DNA from: Mycobacterium florentinum
Lineage (GTDB): Bacteria > Actinomycetota > Actinomycetes > Mycobacteriales > Mycobacteriaceae
Assembly: GCF_010730355.1 (NCBI RefSeq)
Contig: NZ_AP022576.1
Coordinates: forward strand, 1,550,001-1,614,000
Direction: 5' to 3'
Length of the DNA: 64,000 bases
Under the pieces are notes generated by a model. The model saw nothing but the letters and a program-made list of their open reading frames with translations. It did no database searches and was not told where the DNA came from. The stretch's first letter is position 1. Each line of letters opens with the position of its first letter. Shown in pieces: positions 55,342 to 64,000 of the stretch. The translations under genes and the position numbers were made by a program.

Positions 55342-57131
55342 CCCGGATGCGTACGGTCGACGCGGTCGTCAAGATCCTCGAAATCGAAGGCGCTACCCAG
55401 GCATTCGGGTTGCCCGGCGCGGCCATCAACCCGTTTTACTCGGCGATGCGGGCGCACGGTGGAATCCGGCACCTGTTGGCCCGCCACGTCGAGGGCGCCA
55501 GCCACATGGCAGAAGGCTACACCCGTGCCGCACCCGGCAACATCGGTGTGTGCATCGGCACCTCGGGCCCGGCGGGAACCGACATGGTGACTGGATTGTA
55601 TTCAGCCAGTGCCGATTCCATTCCCATCCTGGCGATCACGGGCCAGGCCCCGGTCGACAAGCTGCACAAAGAGGACTTTCAGGCAGTCGACATCGCGGCG
55701 ATCGCGGCACCCGTGACGAAAATGGCCATGACGGTTCTCGAACCCGGGCAGGTCCCCGGTGCCTTCGCCAAGGCGTTTCACCTGATGCGCTCGGGCCGGC
55801 CCGGCCCCGTCCTGATCGACCTGCCCATCGACGTCCAGCTGGCCGAAATCGATTTCGACCCGGCGGCATACGCCCCCCTCCCGGTCTACCGGCCCAAGGC
55901 CACCCGGACGCAGATCGCCAAAGTGCTCGACATGCTGGTCACCGCGCAACGCCCGCTGATCATCACCGGTGGGGGGATCATCAACGCCGACGCCGCCGAA
56001 CTACTCGTTGAGCTGGCCGAGCTACTCGACGTCCCCGTGGTGCCCACCCTGATGGGCTGGGGCAGCATTCCCGACGACCACCGGCTGGCCGCCGGCATGG
56101 TCGGGTTGCAGACCGCCCACCGCTACGGCAATGCCACCCTGCTCGAATCGGATTTCGTGCTGGGCATCGGCAACCGGTGGGCCAACCGCCACACCGGCGG
56201 GCTGGACACCTACCGGCGAGGGCGCCGCTTTGTTCACATCGACATCGAACCCACCCAGATCGGCCGGGTCTTCGCCCCCGATCTCGGCATCGTCTCCGAC
56301 GCGAAGGCTGCGCTGGAGCTCCTGGTGGTCGCGGCGTCGAAGCGACGTGCGGCGGGCGACCTCCCCGATTGGACCGGCTGGGTCCGCGACTGCCAAGATC
56401 GCAAAAAGACGATGCACCGCAAGACCCACTTCGACGACATACCCATCAAGCCCCAACGCGTCTACGAGGAGATGAACCGGGCGTTCGGCCGTAATGCACG
56501 CTACGTCACCGCGATTGGGCTCTCCCAGATCGCCGGAGGCCAATTCCTGCAGGTATTCAAACCCCGGCACTGGATCAATTGCGGACAGGCCGGACCGCTG
56601 GGATGGACGATTCCCGCCGCGCTGGGCGTGGTCGCCGCGGACCCCACCGCCACCGTGGTGGGATTGTCGGGTGACTACGACTTCCAGTTCCTCATCGAGG
56701 AACTGGCCGTCGGCGCGCAATTCAACCTGCCCTACGTCCATGTCGTGGTCAACAACTCCTACCTCGGGCTGATCCGGCAGGCTCAGCTCAACTTCGACAT
56801 GGACTACTTCGTTTCCCTGGCGTTCGACAACATCAATTCCCAGGAATCCGGTGACAGCGATCTGCCCAAGGGCTACGGTGTCGACCATCGTCGGGTCGCA
56901 GAAGGATTGGGCTGCAAAGCGATTCAGGTCACCGACCCCGCACTGATCGCGCCGGCGCTCACCCGCGCCCAGCAACTCGCCCGCGAACACAAGGTGCCCG
57001 TAGTGGTCGAGGTCTTCCTGGAACGCATTACCAACATCGCGATGGGCACCGATATCGACAAGATCACCGAGCACAATGAATTGGCAACCACCATCGACGA
57101 TTCCCCCACCGCCGCAATGCTGTTCGACTGA
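55338..57131 (+). CDS. gcl: glyoxylate carboligase
   Basis: A 597-residue ThDP-dependent enzyme joining two glyoxylates to tartronate semialdehyde and CO2. In Gcl the glutamate that normally activates ThDP is Val, which is seen here in [14 protein letters not shown] (about residue 51), distinguishing it from acetolactate synthase. FAD- and ThDP-binding regions are [12 protein letters not shown] (~450) and [15 protein letters not shown] (~475). The C-terminus is the Gcl-type ITEHNELA. Coupled to glxR by four bases; IclR regulator 13 bases downstream. Confidence 0.95.
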   Translation: MTRMRTVDAVVKILEIEGATQAFGLPGAAINPFYSAMRAHGGIRHLLARHVEGASHMAEGYTRAAPGNIGVCIGTSGPAGTDMVTGLYSASADSIPILAITGQAPVDKLHKEDFQAVDIAAIAAPVTKMAMTVLEPGQVPGAFAKAFHLMRSGRPGPVLIDLPIDVQLAEIDFDPAAYAPLPVYRPKATRTQIAKVLDMLVTAQRPLIITGGGIINADAAELLVELAELLDVPVVPTLMGWGSIPDDHRLAAGMVGLQTAHRYGNATLLESDFVLGIGNRWANRHTGGLDTYRRGRRFVHIDIEPTQIGRVFAPDLGIVSDAKAALELLVVAASKRRAAGDLPDWTGWVRDCQDRKKTMHRKTHFDDIPIKPQRVYEEMNRAFGRNARYVTAIGLSQIAGGQFLQVFKPRHWINCGQAGPLGWTIPAALGVVAADPTATVVGLSGDYDFQFLIEELAVGAQFNLPYVHVVVNNSYLGLIRQAQLNFDMDYFVSLAFDNINSQESGDSDLPKGYGVDHRRVAEGLGCKAIQVTDPALIAPALTRAQQLAREHKVPVVVEVFLERITNIAMGTDIDKITEHNELATTIDDSPTAAMLFD

Positions 57132-57144
57132 CCCGTCGCCTGCC

Positions 57145-57915
57145 GTGCCCTGCCCCGCCGACCGCACCAGCGGCATCCAGTCGGTGGAGCGCGCGTTCGG
57201 GGTACTCGAGATACTGGCCGCCATGGGCGGGACGGGCCCGCTCGGCGAGCTCGCGGCACGCGCGGATCTCCCCCAACCCACGATGCACCGGCTGGTCCGG
57301 ACGTTGCTGAGCATGGGGTATCTGCGGCAGCTGCCCAACCGGCACTACTCGTTGGGGCCCGGGCTGATCCGATTGGGCGAGAGCGCGGCTGCGCTCATCG
57401 GCAGCTGGTCACGTTTGCATCTGAGCGAGTTGGTCGACCGCACCGGTGAGACGGCGAACATGGCGGTGATGGACAACGATATGGCCGTCTACGTTGCTCA
57501 GGTCCCCTCCCCGCATTCGATGCGGATGTTCACCGAGGTCGGCCGGCGGGTCTACCCGCATTGCACCGGTGTGGGCAAGGCGCTGCTGATGCAACTGCCC
57601 GACGACGCAATGCGGGCGCTGGTGGCACGAACCGGGATGCCCGCAGCGACCGAGAATTCGCATACGACGGCCGACGGATTACTGCAAGACCTCACGTTGT
57701 GTCGCGCCCGTGGTTATGCGGTCGACGAAGGTGAGCAGGAAATCGGCGTCCGATGCTTCGCCGTGCCGGTGCCCGACGCACCGTCCCTGACGGCCATTTC
57801 GATCTCCGGGCCCGCGGTGCGAGTCACGTTGAACTCCGCACCGACAATTACGCCGCTGTTGAAGCGGGTCGCCCGCGACATCGCCGCCGAGTTCGACAAG
57901 GGCGCCGCCCTCTAG
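57145..57915 (+). CDS. IclR-family transcriptional regulator
   Basis: A 256-residue IclR regulator from GTG 57145 (a start further upstream at 57076 would overlap gcl by 56 bases). N-terminal HTH SGIQSVERAFGVLEIL ... LPQPTMHRLVRTLLSMGYL (residues ~8-60) and a C-terminal effector domain (GRRVYPHCTGVGKALL onward). As the last gene of the glyoxylate operon it probably binds the twin palindromes before hyi and glxK and may respond to glyoxylate, as GclR/AllR do in enterics. Its 3' end overlaps the convergent PE gene by four bases. Confidence 0.88.
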   Translation: MPCPADRTSGIQSVERAFGVLEILAAMGGTGPLGELAARADLPQPTMHRLVRTLLSMGYLRQLPNRHYSLGPGLIRLGESAAALIGSWSRLHLSELVDRTGETANMAVMDNDMAVYVAQVPSPHSMRMFTEVGRRVYPHCTGVGKALLMQLPDDAMRALVARTGMPAATENSHTTADGLLQDLTLCRARGYAVDEGEQEIGVRCFAVPVPDAPSLTAISISGPAVRVTLNSAPTITPLLKRVARDIAAEFDKGAAL

Positions 57916-58220
57916 GCCCCCCGCCCGGTGGCGGCGGCGTTGACGGCCTCGGCCACGGCATACGAATCCGCGCTTTCCGCCATCGTTTTGACCAACGTCT
58001 CGTGGACCTCGGCAGCCTGTGCGCTGACCGACCGGTACATCTGGGCGAGCATCATGAATTGTGCTGCGACAAGCGCGGAAACCTCGTCGGCCGCCGCGGG
58101 GACCACTGCGCCGGTGACGCCCGCCGCGGCCGCATTCTGAGCATTCATCGCACCACCGACGGCACCCAGCTGTGCGGCCGCTACCGCCAGGGCTTCGGGG
58201 TGGACAGTGAGGAACGACAT
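57912..58220 (-). CDS. PE family protein
   Basis: A 102-residue minimal PE protein: MSFLTVHPEALAVAAAQL at the N-terminus contains the PE diad, followed by the two-helix PE domain and the YxxxD/E secretion signal near the end (YAVAEAV). Normally partners a PPE; none is next to it (the nearest, at 49358, is 8 kb away). It is 12 bases downstream of pyk on the same strand, behind AGGAG, so it is probably in the panE-pyk operon. Confidence 0.9.
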   Translation of the reverse strand: MSFLTVHPEALAVAAAQLGAVGGAMNAQNAAAAGVTGAVVPAAADEVSALVAAQFMMLAQMYRSVSAQAAEVHETLVKTMAESADSYAVAEAVNAAATGRGA

Positions 58221-58232
58221 GTGCTGTTCTCC

Positions 58233-59414
58233 TCAGCGCTTGGCAACCGACGGGCCCAGTGCCGCGGTCCCACCCGCGATGGCGTAGCGCACCGCGACCG
58301 CCCGCAGCCGCCGTAGCACCAAACGGGTTGCGGCCAAGACGACCTCACCCAGGAGGTCGCGGTGGGCGTCCTCACGGCCGGCCCAGTACGGCGGTTCTCC
58401 CCGGTCGATCGCCGCCTCCGCCTCGTCGACGATGCGCGCCATCGTGGTCACGGTGTGCGCCGGATACGCCCCGACGCTGGTCTCCGCGGACAACATCACC
58501 GCGTCCGCGCCGTCGAGCACCGCATTGGCCACGTCGGAGACCTCGGCTCGGGTCGGGCGCCGATCGGAGACCATCGAGTCGAGCATGTGAGTCGCGACGA
58601 TGACCGGCTTGTCGGCATCGCGGCATAATCGGATGACTCGCTTTTGGACCAGCGGTATCTGCTCCAGCGGCATCTCGACCCCAAGATCACCGCGCGCGAC
58701 CATCAATCCGTCGAAGGCCGCGACGATCGCCGGTAGGCACGAGACGGCCTCTGGTTTTTCCAGTTTGGCGATGACGGGCACCCGCCTGCCGACCTCCGCC
58801 ATGATGGTGCGGGCCAGCTCCGCCTCCCCGGGTGCCCGCACGAACGACATGGCGATCATGTCCACACCGAGGTTCAGGGCGAACTTCAGGTCGTCAATGT
58901 CTTTGTCGGACAACGTCGGAGCGCTGACTGCGACGCCGGGCAATGAGATGCCCTTGTTGTCGCTGACCGGTCCGCCATGAATCACCTCGCAGTCGATGTC
59001 CGTGCCGTTGATCTCCACCACCGCCAGGTCGATTCTGCCGTCGTCGACCAGCAGCCGATCACCGGTTTTCACATCGGAGGCCAGGCCGCCGTAGGTGGTG
59101 GAGACCCGGTCGTGATCGCCCGGGCAGGCGTCGGTGGTGATCGCGACTTTCTCGCCGACGTTCCACACCACCGGCCCGTTGGCGAAGCGCCCCAGCCGAA
59201 TCTTGGGGCCTTGCAGGTCGGCGAGCACCCGCACCGGCCGTCCGCGCCGGGCGGCGATCTGACGGACCAGGTCGTAGCAGGCCGAATGCTCCGCATGCGT
59301 GCCGTGGCTGAAATTCAGCCGGGCGACATCCATTCCGGCGTCGATGAGTTCGGTCAGGCCCCCAGCGGTGGCGGTTGCGGGTCCCAGCGTGCAGACGATC
59401 TTCGTAGTGCGCAT
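58233..59414 (-). CDS. pyk: pyruvate kinase, C-terminally shortened
   Basis: A 393-residue pyruvate kinase; bacterial enzymes are normally ~470. The catalytic barrel and B domain are complete: KIVCTLGPAT, DVARLNFSHGTHAEH, LADLQGPKIRLG, SDNKGISLPG, IAKLEKPEAV, MVARGDLGVEMP and the PTRAEVSDVANAVLDGADAVMLSAETSVG loop. The C-terminal allosteric domain is cut after ~35 residues (ending GPSVAKR), just before the PE gene. It probably keeps barrel activity but lacks normal regulation. Start ATG 59414 with AAGGGA; 17 bases after the reductase gene. Context suggests it drains phosphoglycerate from the glyoxylate route to pyruvate. Confidence 0.85.
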   Translation of the reverse strand: MRTTKIVCTLGPATATAGGLTELIDAGMDVARLNFSHGTHAEHSACYDLVRQIAARRGRPVRVLADLQGPKIRLGRFANGPVVWNVGEKVAITTDACPGDHDRVSTTYGGLASDVKTGDRLLVDDGRIDLAVVEINGTDIDCEVIHGGPVSDNKGISLPGVAVSAPTLSDKDIDDLKFALNLGVDMIAMSFVRAPGEAELARTIMAEVGRRVPVIAKLEKPEAVSCLPAIVAAFDGLMVARGDLGVEMPLEQIPLVQKRVIRLCRDADKPVIVATHMLDSMVSDRRPTRAEVSDVANAVLDGADAVMLSAETSVGAYPAHTVTTMARIVDEAEAAIDRGEPPYWAGREDAHRDLLGEVVLAATRLVLRRLRAVAVRYAIAGGTAALGPSVAKR

Positions 59415-59431
59415 ACCAAGTGTCCTTTCCC

Positions 59432-60457
59432 TTAATGCAGGGCGGCTTGTGGTTGTTGTTGCGAAATCTCGGCACTGTGCGACGGCGCCAATCCACTGGT
59501 GCGGGCGAGCAGGCTGGTCGCGGCGTGCACCGTGCGAAGCGTCGGCGCGCCCGCTCCGGTCAGATCGGCGAGCTCGACCACCGCGGACACGATCGCATCC
59601 AGTTCCAGCTGCTTGCCCGCTTCCAGATCTTGCAGCATGGAGGTCTTGTGGTGACCCACGTTTTCGGCACCCCGCAACCGTTTCTCGATCGAGATATCCG
59701 GTGTACTGCCCAATCTCGCGGCGATGTCCAGGGTCTCCTCCATCAGCTGGATCACCACCCGCCGCGTGTTCGGGTCCTGGCACATCTGCACCATCGTCGA
59801 TCTGGTCAGCGCGCTGAGCGGGTTGAATGCCACGTTACCCATCAGCTTGATCCAGATGTCGTTGCGCAGATCCGGCTCCACGGGGCATTTCAGCGCGCCG
59901 GCGATCATCGCTTCGCTCAGCGCCTTACAGCGCGCGGACAGCTCTCCCGAGGGCTCACCGATGGAAAAGCGTGTCCCCTCGAGGTGACGAACCACGCCTG
60001 GCGCCTCCAGCACCGTCGCCGGGTACACCACGCAACCGATCGCTCGCTCCGGAGACAGCACGGCGCTGGTGGCGCCACCGGGATCGACGGCCTCGATCCG
60101 GTGTCCCCGATACGGACCCGGCAGCTGGTGGAAATACCACCAGGGAATACCGTTCTGCGCGGCCACAATTGCCGTGTCCGGCCCCATCAACGGCTCGACC
60201 AGCGGACCGCACGTCGGGTAGCTGTGCGCCTTGAGGCCCAAAAAGACGTAGTCAACCGGCCCGATCTCGGCCGGGGAGTCCGTCGCGGCCGGATGCGCCA
60301 CGAAATCACCGCGCGAGCTGAGCACGCGGACACCATTTTTCCGGATGGCCCGCAGGTTGTCGTTTCGCGCGATCAGATGAACGTCGGCACCGCCGCGGTG
60401 CAACGCCGCGCCCCAATAGGCGCCGATGGCTCCGGCTCCAACGACTGCAATCCTCAC
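59432..60457 (-). CDS. ketopantoate reductase (PanE/ApbA) family protein
   Basis: A 341-residue NADP-dependent 2-ketoacid reductase of the PanE/ApbA family. Cofactor motif VVGAGAIGAYWGAALHRGG (residues ~5-23), FLGLKAHS, Lys in NDIWIKLMGNVAFNPLSALT (catalytic, ~190-205). Start GTG 60457. Family members also reduce other 2-oxo acids, so a role in glyoxylate/hydroxypyruvate metabolism is possible besides pantoate synthesis. First gene of the panE-pyk-PE operon, divergent from the transhydrogenase genes. Confidence 0.82.
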   Translation of the reverse strand: MRIAVVGAGAIGAYWGAALHRGGADVHLIARNDNLRAIRKNGVRVLSSRGDFVAHPAATDSPAEIGPVDYVFLGLKAHSYPTCGPLVEPLMGPDTAIVAAQNGIPWWYFHQLPGPYRGHRIEAVDPGGATSAVLSPERAIGCVVYPATVLEAPGVVRHLEGTRFSIGEPSGELSARCKALSEAMIAGALKCPVEPDLRNDIWIKLMGNVAFNPLSALTRSTMVQMCQDPNTRRVVIQLMEETLDIAARLGSTPDISIEKRLRGAENVGHHKTSMLQDLEAGKQLELDAIVSAVVELADLTGAGAPTLRTVHAATSLLARTSGLAPSHSAEISQQQPQAALH

Positions 60458-60523
60458 AGAGTCCCCTCTCGCATCCCGCATGCACAGAGCCGTCTGGCGA
60501 CTCAGGTTCCGGTCATCATTATT

Positions 60524-60536
60524 GCATACAGTATGC
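60524..60536. promoter_or_regulatory. palindrome GCATACAGTATGC between panE-like gene and pntAa
   Basis: Perfect six-base arms around A, extending to ATTGCATACAGTATGCGAT (60521-60539) with one mismatch. It sits centrally in the 186-base divergent region, so one regulator could control both operons. The ATACAGTA core matches the palindrome upstream of the PPE gene at 49267. Confidence 0.5.
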
Positions 60537-60643
60537 GATCCGCGTATGTTGAACCCAACGCGCTCTCTGCGGAGACGTCGCGGACTGTCACCCGTGCCGG
60601 ACGGCGATCAGCGTGCCTTGTCGCCGAGCCAAGGAAGAGGAAT

Positions 60644-61735
60644 ATGCCTGCGATCGGAGTGCCTCGCGAAACCGCCTCTGGCGAAAGCCGAGTCGCCCTG
60701 GTACCCGCCGTCGTCGAACGCTTGCGTGCCGCCGGCCACCATCTCGTCGTCGAGACGGGTGCGGGAGAGGGAGCGTTGATTCGCGACGAGGACTATCGCA
60801 AGGCCGGGGCCGTGATCGGTGACCCGTGGTCGGCCGACGTCGTAGTCAAGGTGAACCCGCCGACCGCACTGGAGATCGGCCGGTTGAAGCAGGGCGCCCG
60901 CCTGATCGGCTTCCTGGCACCCCGCACCCGGCCGGAGCTCAGCGATCAATTGCGACGAGCGGGTGTCTGCGGTTTCGCGATGGAAGCCGTGCCCCGGATT
61001 TCGCGTGCGCAGACCATGGATGCACTTTCTTCCCAGGCCAACGTCGCGGGCTACAAGGCGGTGCTGTGTGCCGCGCAATGCTCGACCCGCTTTTTCCCGA
61101 TGATGACCACGGCCGCCGGAACAGTAAAGCCGGCAACGGTTTTGGTGCTCGGCGTCGGCGTCGCCGGACTTCAGGCGCTGGCCACGGCCAAACGGCTGGG
61201 CGCGCGCACCACCGGATTCGACGTTCGCCCCGAGGTGGCCGAGCAGGTCCGGTCCCTGGGCGCCAAGTGGCTCGAACTCGGCGTCACCGCGGCGGGCGAA
61301 GGTGGATACGCCCGCGCTCTGACACCCACCGAGCAGGCCGAGCAGCAACGCCAACTGACCCAGGCGATCCAGGGCTTCGACGTGGTCATCACCACCGCTT
61401 CGGTCCCCGGTCGCGCCGCACCCAAACTGGTCACCGCCGAGGCGGTGCGGCTGATGCGCAGCGGCAGCGTGGTCGTCGACCTCGCCGGCGAAGCGGGCGG
61501 CAACTGCGAACTCACCGTGCCGGGCGAGACGGTGCTGCGGCACGACGTCACGATCGCGGCGCCGTTGAACCTTCCGGCCAGCATGCCCGAGCACGCCAGC
61601 GAGCTCTACGCCCGCAACATCGCGGCCCTGCTGGAACACATGCTCGACGGTGCGGATGCGCGCGATCTGTCCGACGAGATCCTCGACGCCTGCTGTGTCA
61701 CCAAATCCGACAACGAGTTGACGGGAATCCGATGA
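60644..61735 (+). CDS. pntAa: NAD(P) transhydrogenase alpha subunit part 1
   Basis: A 363-residue soluble domain-I subunit binding NAD(H). RETASGESRVALVP opens the family; the Rossmann motif LGVGVAGLQALATAKRLGA lies near 170 and RxxxxxQ-type ...FDVRPEVAEQVRSLGAKWLEL follows. Start ATG 60644 behind AAGGAAGAGG. Overlaps pntAb by four bases. Alanine-dehydrogenase-related, but its gene order with pntAb/pntB fixes the identity. Confidence 0.93.
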   Translation: MPAIGVPRETASGESRVALVPAVVERLRAAGHHLVVETGAGEGALIRDEDYRKAGAVIGDPWSADVVVKVNPPTALEIGRLKQGARLIGFLAPRTRPELSDQLRRAGVCGFAMEAVPRISRAQTMDALSSQANVAGYKAVLCAAQCSTRFFPMMTTAAGTVKPATVLVLGVGVAGLQALATAKRLGARTTGFDVRPEVAEQVRSLGAKWLELGVTAAGEGGYARALTPTEQAEQQRQLTQAIQGFDVVITTASVPGRAAPKLVTAEAVRLMRSGSVVVDLAGEAGGNCELTVPGETVLRHDVTIAAPLNLPASMPEHASELYARNIAALLEHMLDGADARDLSDEILDACCVTKSDNELTGIR

Positions 61736-62046
61736 CGCTGGTCGCCAACCTGGCAATCCTCACGCTGGCCGGCTTTGTCGGCTTCGCGGTGATCTCCAAG
61801 GTGCCGAACACGCTGCACACACCACTTATGTCCGGCACCAACGCAATTCACGGCATCGTGTTGCTCGCCGGCCTGGTACTCGTCGGCCGGTCGGCCACCG
61901 ATGCATTCGACCGGCTGTTGCTGGTCATCGCCATCGCCTTCGGTGCGATCAACGTCGTGGGTGGCTTCCTGGTGACCGATCGCATGCTCGGCATGTTCAA
62001 GAAGAAGCCCAGCGCCCAGACCGGAAAGGTTGCGTCGCCGAAGTGA
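61732..62046 (+). CDS. pntAb: NAD(P) transhydrogenase alpha subunit part 2 (membrane)
   Basis: A 104-residue membrane subunit with three or four hydrophobic helices (ANLAILTLAGFVGFAVI, HGIVLLAGLVLVG, LLVIAIAFGAINVVGGFLV). It forms part of the proton channel. ATG 61732 overlaps pntAa and its end overlaps pntB (GTGA). Confidence 0.92.
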   Translation: MTLVANLAILTLAGFVGFAVISKVPNTLHTPLMSGTNAIHGIVLLAGLVLVGRSATDAFDRLLLVIAIAFGAINVVGGFLVTDRMLGMFKKKPSAQTGKVASPK

Positions 62047-63431
62047 ATGAACTCATCGCGGTTCTCTATATCGTCGCGTTCGCACTGTTCATCCTCGGCC
62101 TCTCGGGCCTGACCGGCCCCCGCACCGCCGCACGCGGCAATCTGACTGCGGGCGTTGGCATGACGATCGCGATCGTGGCCACCCTGCTGACGCCCGGCAC
62201 GAACAACTGGTGGCTGATCGCGTTCGGGCTACTGCTTGGGTCGGTGGTCGGTGTGCCCGCCGCGCAGCGGGTCAAGATGACCGCGATGCCTCAGATGGTG
62301 GCACTGTTCAACGGCGTGGGCGGCGGTGCGGTGGCTCTGGTGTCGTGGGTGGAATTCCGCGACAGTCACGGCTACGCCGCCGCGCCGGTCTATGTGGCGA
62401 TCGCTTCGCTGTTCGCCGCCATCGTCGGCTCACTGTCGTTCTGGGGATCGCTGATAGCTTTCGGAAAATTGCAAGAAGTGTTGCCGGGCAGGCCGATCGG
62501 GCTCAGACGAGCGCAGCAGCCGCTCAACCTGGTACTGCTGCTCGCCTCCGTCGCCTGCGCGGGCGCCATCGGAGCCGGCCAGCGCGCACCGGTCGTCTTC
62601 ATCGGTGTGCTCGTCTTCGCGGCGGTGCTCGGCGTGATGGTGGTGCTGCCCATCGGCGGCGCCGACATGCCGGTGGTGATCTCGCTACTCAACGCGCTCA
62701 CCGGCCTGTCGGCCGCGGCGACCGGACTGGCGCTGGACAACACGGCGATGATCGTCGCCGGAATGATCGTCGGAGCATCGGGAACGATCTTGACCAACCT
62801 GATGGCCAAGGCGATGAACCGTTCGATCCCCGCCATCGTCGCCGGCGGATTCGGTGGCACCGGCGCGAGCGCGGACGGCCGGGACGGGGCCGTCGACCAG
62901 ACCGTGCGCCAGACCAGTGCCGCTGACGCGGCATTGCAGATGGGCTATGCCAGCCAGGTGATCATCGTGCCCGGCTACGGCATGGCGGTGGCACAGGCCC
63001 AGCACGTGGTGCGCGAAATGGCCGGCCTCCTGGAGGGACGGGGCGTGGAGGTTCGGCATGCCATCCATCCGGTGGCGGGTCGGATGCCCGGGCATATGAA
63101 CGTCTTGCTCGCCGAGGCCGATGTCCCCTACGAGCAGCTCAAAGAGATGGACGAAATCAACGGCGAGTTCAGCCGCGCCGACGTGGCCCTGGTGATCGGC
63201 GCCAACGACGTGACAAACCCTGCCGCACGGTCGAATCCGGCATCCCCGATCTACGGCATGCCGATCCTCGACGTAGACCAGGCCAGGTCCGTCATCGTGC
63301 TGAAGCGCTCGATGAATCCCGGGTTCGCCGGCATCGAGAACGAGCTGTATTTCAACGAGAAGACCTCGATGCTATTCGGCGACGCGAAGTCGTCCGTCGC
63401 CGAAATCACCCAGGAACTAAAGGTTTTATGA
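62043..63431 (+). CDS. pntB: NAD(P) transhydrogenase beta subunit
   Basis: A 462-residue subunit: about eight membrane helices (residues ~1-260) followed by the soluble NADP(H)-binding domain III, marked by VIIVPGYGMAVAQAQHVV (~300), HPVAGRMPGHMNVLLAEA and LVIGANDVTNPAARSNP. The complete PntAB pumps a proton while converting NADH plus NADP to NAD plus NADPH. Start GTG 62043. The formate dehydrogenase gene follows after ~104 bases on the same strand, so formate-derived NADH could feed it. Confidence 0.95.
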   Translation: MNELIAVLYIVAFALFILGLSGLTGPRTAARGNLTAGVGMTIAIVATLLTPGTNNWWLIAFGLLLGSVVGVPAAQRVKMTAMPQMVALFNGVGGGAVALVSWVEFRDSHGYAAAPVYVAIASLFAAIVGSLSFWGSLIAFGKLQEVLPGRPIGLRRAQQPLNLVLLLASVACAGAIGAGQRAPVVFIGVLVFAAVLGVMVVLPIGGADMPVVISLLNALTGLSAAATGLALDNTAMIVAGMIVGASGTILTNLMAKAMNRSIPAIVAGGFGGTGASADGRDGAVDQTVRQTSAADAALQMGYASQVIIVPGYGMAVAQAQHVVREMAGLLEGRGVEVRHAIHPVAGRMPGHMNVLLAEADVPYEQLKEMDEINGEFSRADVALVIGANDVTNPAARSNPASPIYGMPILDVDQARSVIVLKRSMNPGFAGIENELYFNEKTSMLFGDAKSSVAEITQELKVL

Positions 63432-63534
63432 CACTGCGGCGCGATCGCCCCGCGACCGAAACGCTTGACCGCCACATCTCCGCGGCGGCAGGAAAAGAGC
63501 CGAGGATCGGCGGCAAGAAAGGAATCGAGATTCA

Positions 63535-64000
63535 ATGTCAAAAGTGGTTTGCGTCCTCTACGACGACCCGGTAACCGGATATCCCACCGAATTCCCGCGC
63601 GACGGCCTGCCTCACCTGGACCGCTACCCGGACGGGCAAACGCTGCCGACACCGTCGGCCATCGACTTCGCGCCGGGCACGCTGCTGGGCAGCGTCTCCG
63701 GCGAACTCGGCCTGCGCCCCTACCTCGAGGGTCTCGGTCACGAATTGGTCGTGATCTCGGACAAGGAGGGCAAGAATTCGGAGTTCGACAAGCACCTGCA
63801 CGACGCGGAAATCGTTATTTCGCAACCGTTTTGGCCGGCGTACCTGACCGCCGAACGGATCGCGCGCGCCCCCAAGCTCAAGTTGGCGGTCACCGCGGGC
63901 ATCGGCTCGGATCACTACGACCTGGACGCGGCGATCGATGCCGGCATCACGGTCGCCGAGGTCACGTTCTGCAACAGCATCAGCGTCGCCGAGCACGTCG
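63535..64000 (+). CDS. fdh: NAD-dependent formate dehydrogenase (3' end outside window)
   Basis: The first 155 residues of a metal-independent formate dehydrogenase of the D-2-hydroxyacid dehydrogenase family. [64 protein letters not shown] and [14 protein letters not shown] match the Pseudomonas sp. 101 enzyme nearly word for word, including the formate-contact Ile and Asn. It oxidises formate to CO2 with NAD. ATG 63535 behind AAGAAAGGA. It is absent from complete-ORF lists because it runs off the window. Confidence 0.92.
   Translation, partial: MSKVVCVLYDDPVTGYPTEFPRDGLPHLDRYPDGQTLPTPSAIDFAPGTLLGSVSGELGLRPYLEGLGHELVVISDKEGKNSEFDKHLHDAEIVISQPFWPAYLTAERIARAPKLKLAVTAGIGSDHYDLDAAIDAGITVAEVTFCNSISVAEHV

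Overview
The window is high-GC actinobacterial chromosome, and I read it as a non-tuberculous Mycobacterium. Evidence for this: a PPE-SVP gene and a PE gene; several starts preceded at leaderless distance by TANNNT -10 boxes; F420-type Ddn-like and LLM oxidoreductases; and a long stretch collinear with M. tuberculosis Rv2771c-Rv2801 as I remember it (flavodoxin-like gene, TPR gene, dapB, GNAT gene, aldR/ald, nitronate monooxygenase, pepR, gpsI, rpsO, ribF, sirR, fadE21, ltp1, truB, pptT, pptH). No tRNA, rRNA, insertion sequence or CRISPR array was seen.

Layout. (1) 1-8.0 kb is an accessory and partly decayed block: a thioesterase entering from the left, a LysR regulator, an LLM oxidoreductase coupled to an esterase, a Ddn-like protein, an internally deleted GMC-oxidoreductase pseudogene, an ECF sigma factor with a tail, and a second thioesterase coupled to an alcohol dehydrogenase. 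A broken copy of the first thioesterase's 3' end closes the block at 7.67-7.86 kb. (2) 8.06-12.45 kb encodes a 1438-residue AAA-GAF-nucleotide cyclase regulator behind a short leader ORF. (3) 12.55-19.6 kb is a tightly overlapping operon: a putative HK97-fold (encapsulin-like) shell protein, polyprenyl diphosphate synthase, two small unknown proteins, a CrtC/AttH-like protein, an SCP2-like protein and a carotenoid-desaturase-like flavoprotein with a long disordered tail carrying two near-identical amphipathic repeats. I consider this the most interesting system in the window: a possible isoprenoid-processing protein compartment. (4) 19.6-45.8 kb is the conserved core, interrupted by species-variable genes (a Rieske oxygenase pair, a diiron-like protein/hydrolase-SDR/ferredoxin-reductase trio, a class A beta-lactamase, a TetR/P450 pair). 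(5) 45.9-52.1 kb holds secreted and hypothetical proteins, a PPE gene and an HDAC-family amidohydrolase. (6) 52.2-64 kb is a C1/C2 metabolism locus: glycerate kinase, hydroxypyruvate isomerase, tartronate semialdehyde reductase, glyoxylate carboligase, an IclR regulator, a shortened pyruvate kinase followed by a PE gene, a ketopantoate-reductase-like enzyme, the three transhydrogenase subunits and the start of an NAD-dependent formate dehydrogenase.

Together the genes of region 6 could condense glyoxylate to tartronate semialdehyde, reduce it to glycerate, phosphorylate it and bring it toward pyruvate, while formate oxidation gives NADH that the transhydrogenase can convert to NADPH. Visible regulatory structure includes a palindrome that forms both divergent -10 boxes of ald and aldR, twin TTCCG-N5-CGGAA palindromes between glxK and hyi, and a branched inverted-repeat structure in the gpsI leader. 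All family calls were made by eye from sequence motifs; no database search was run.
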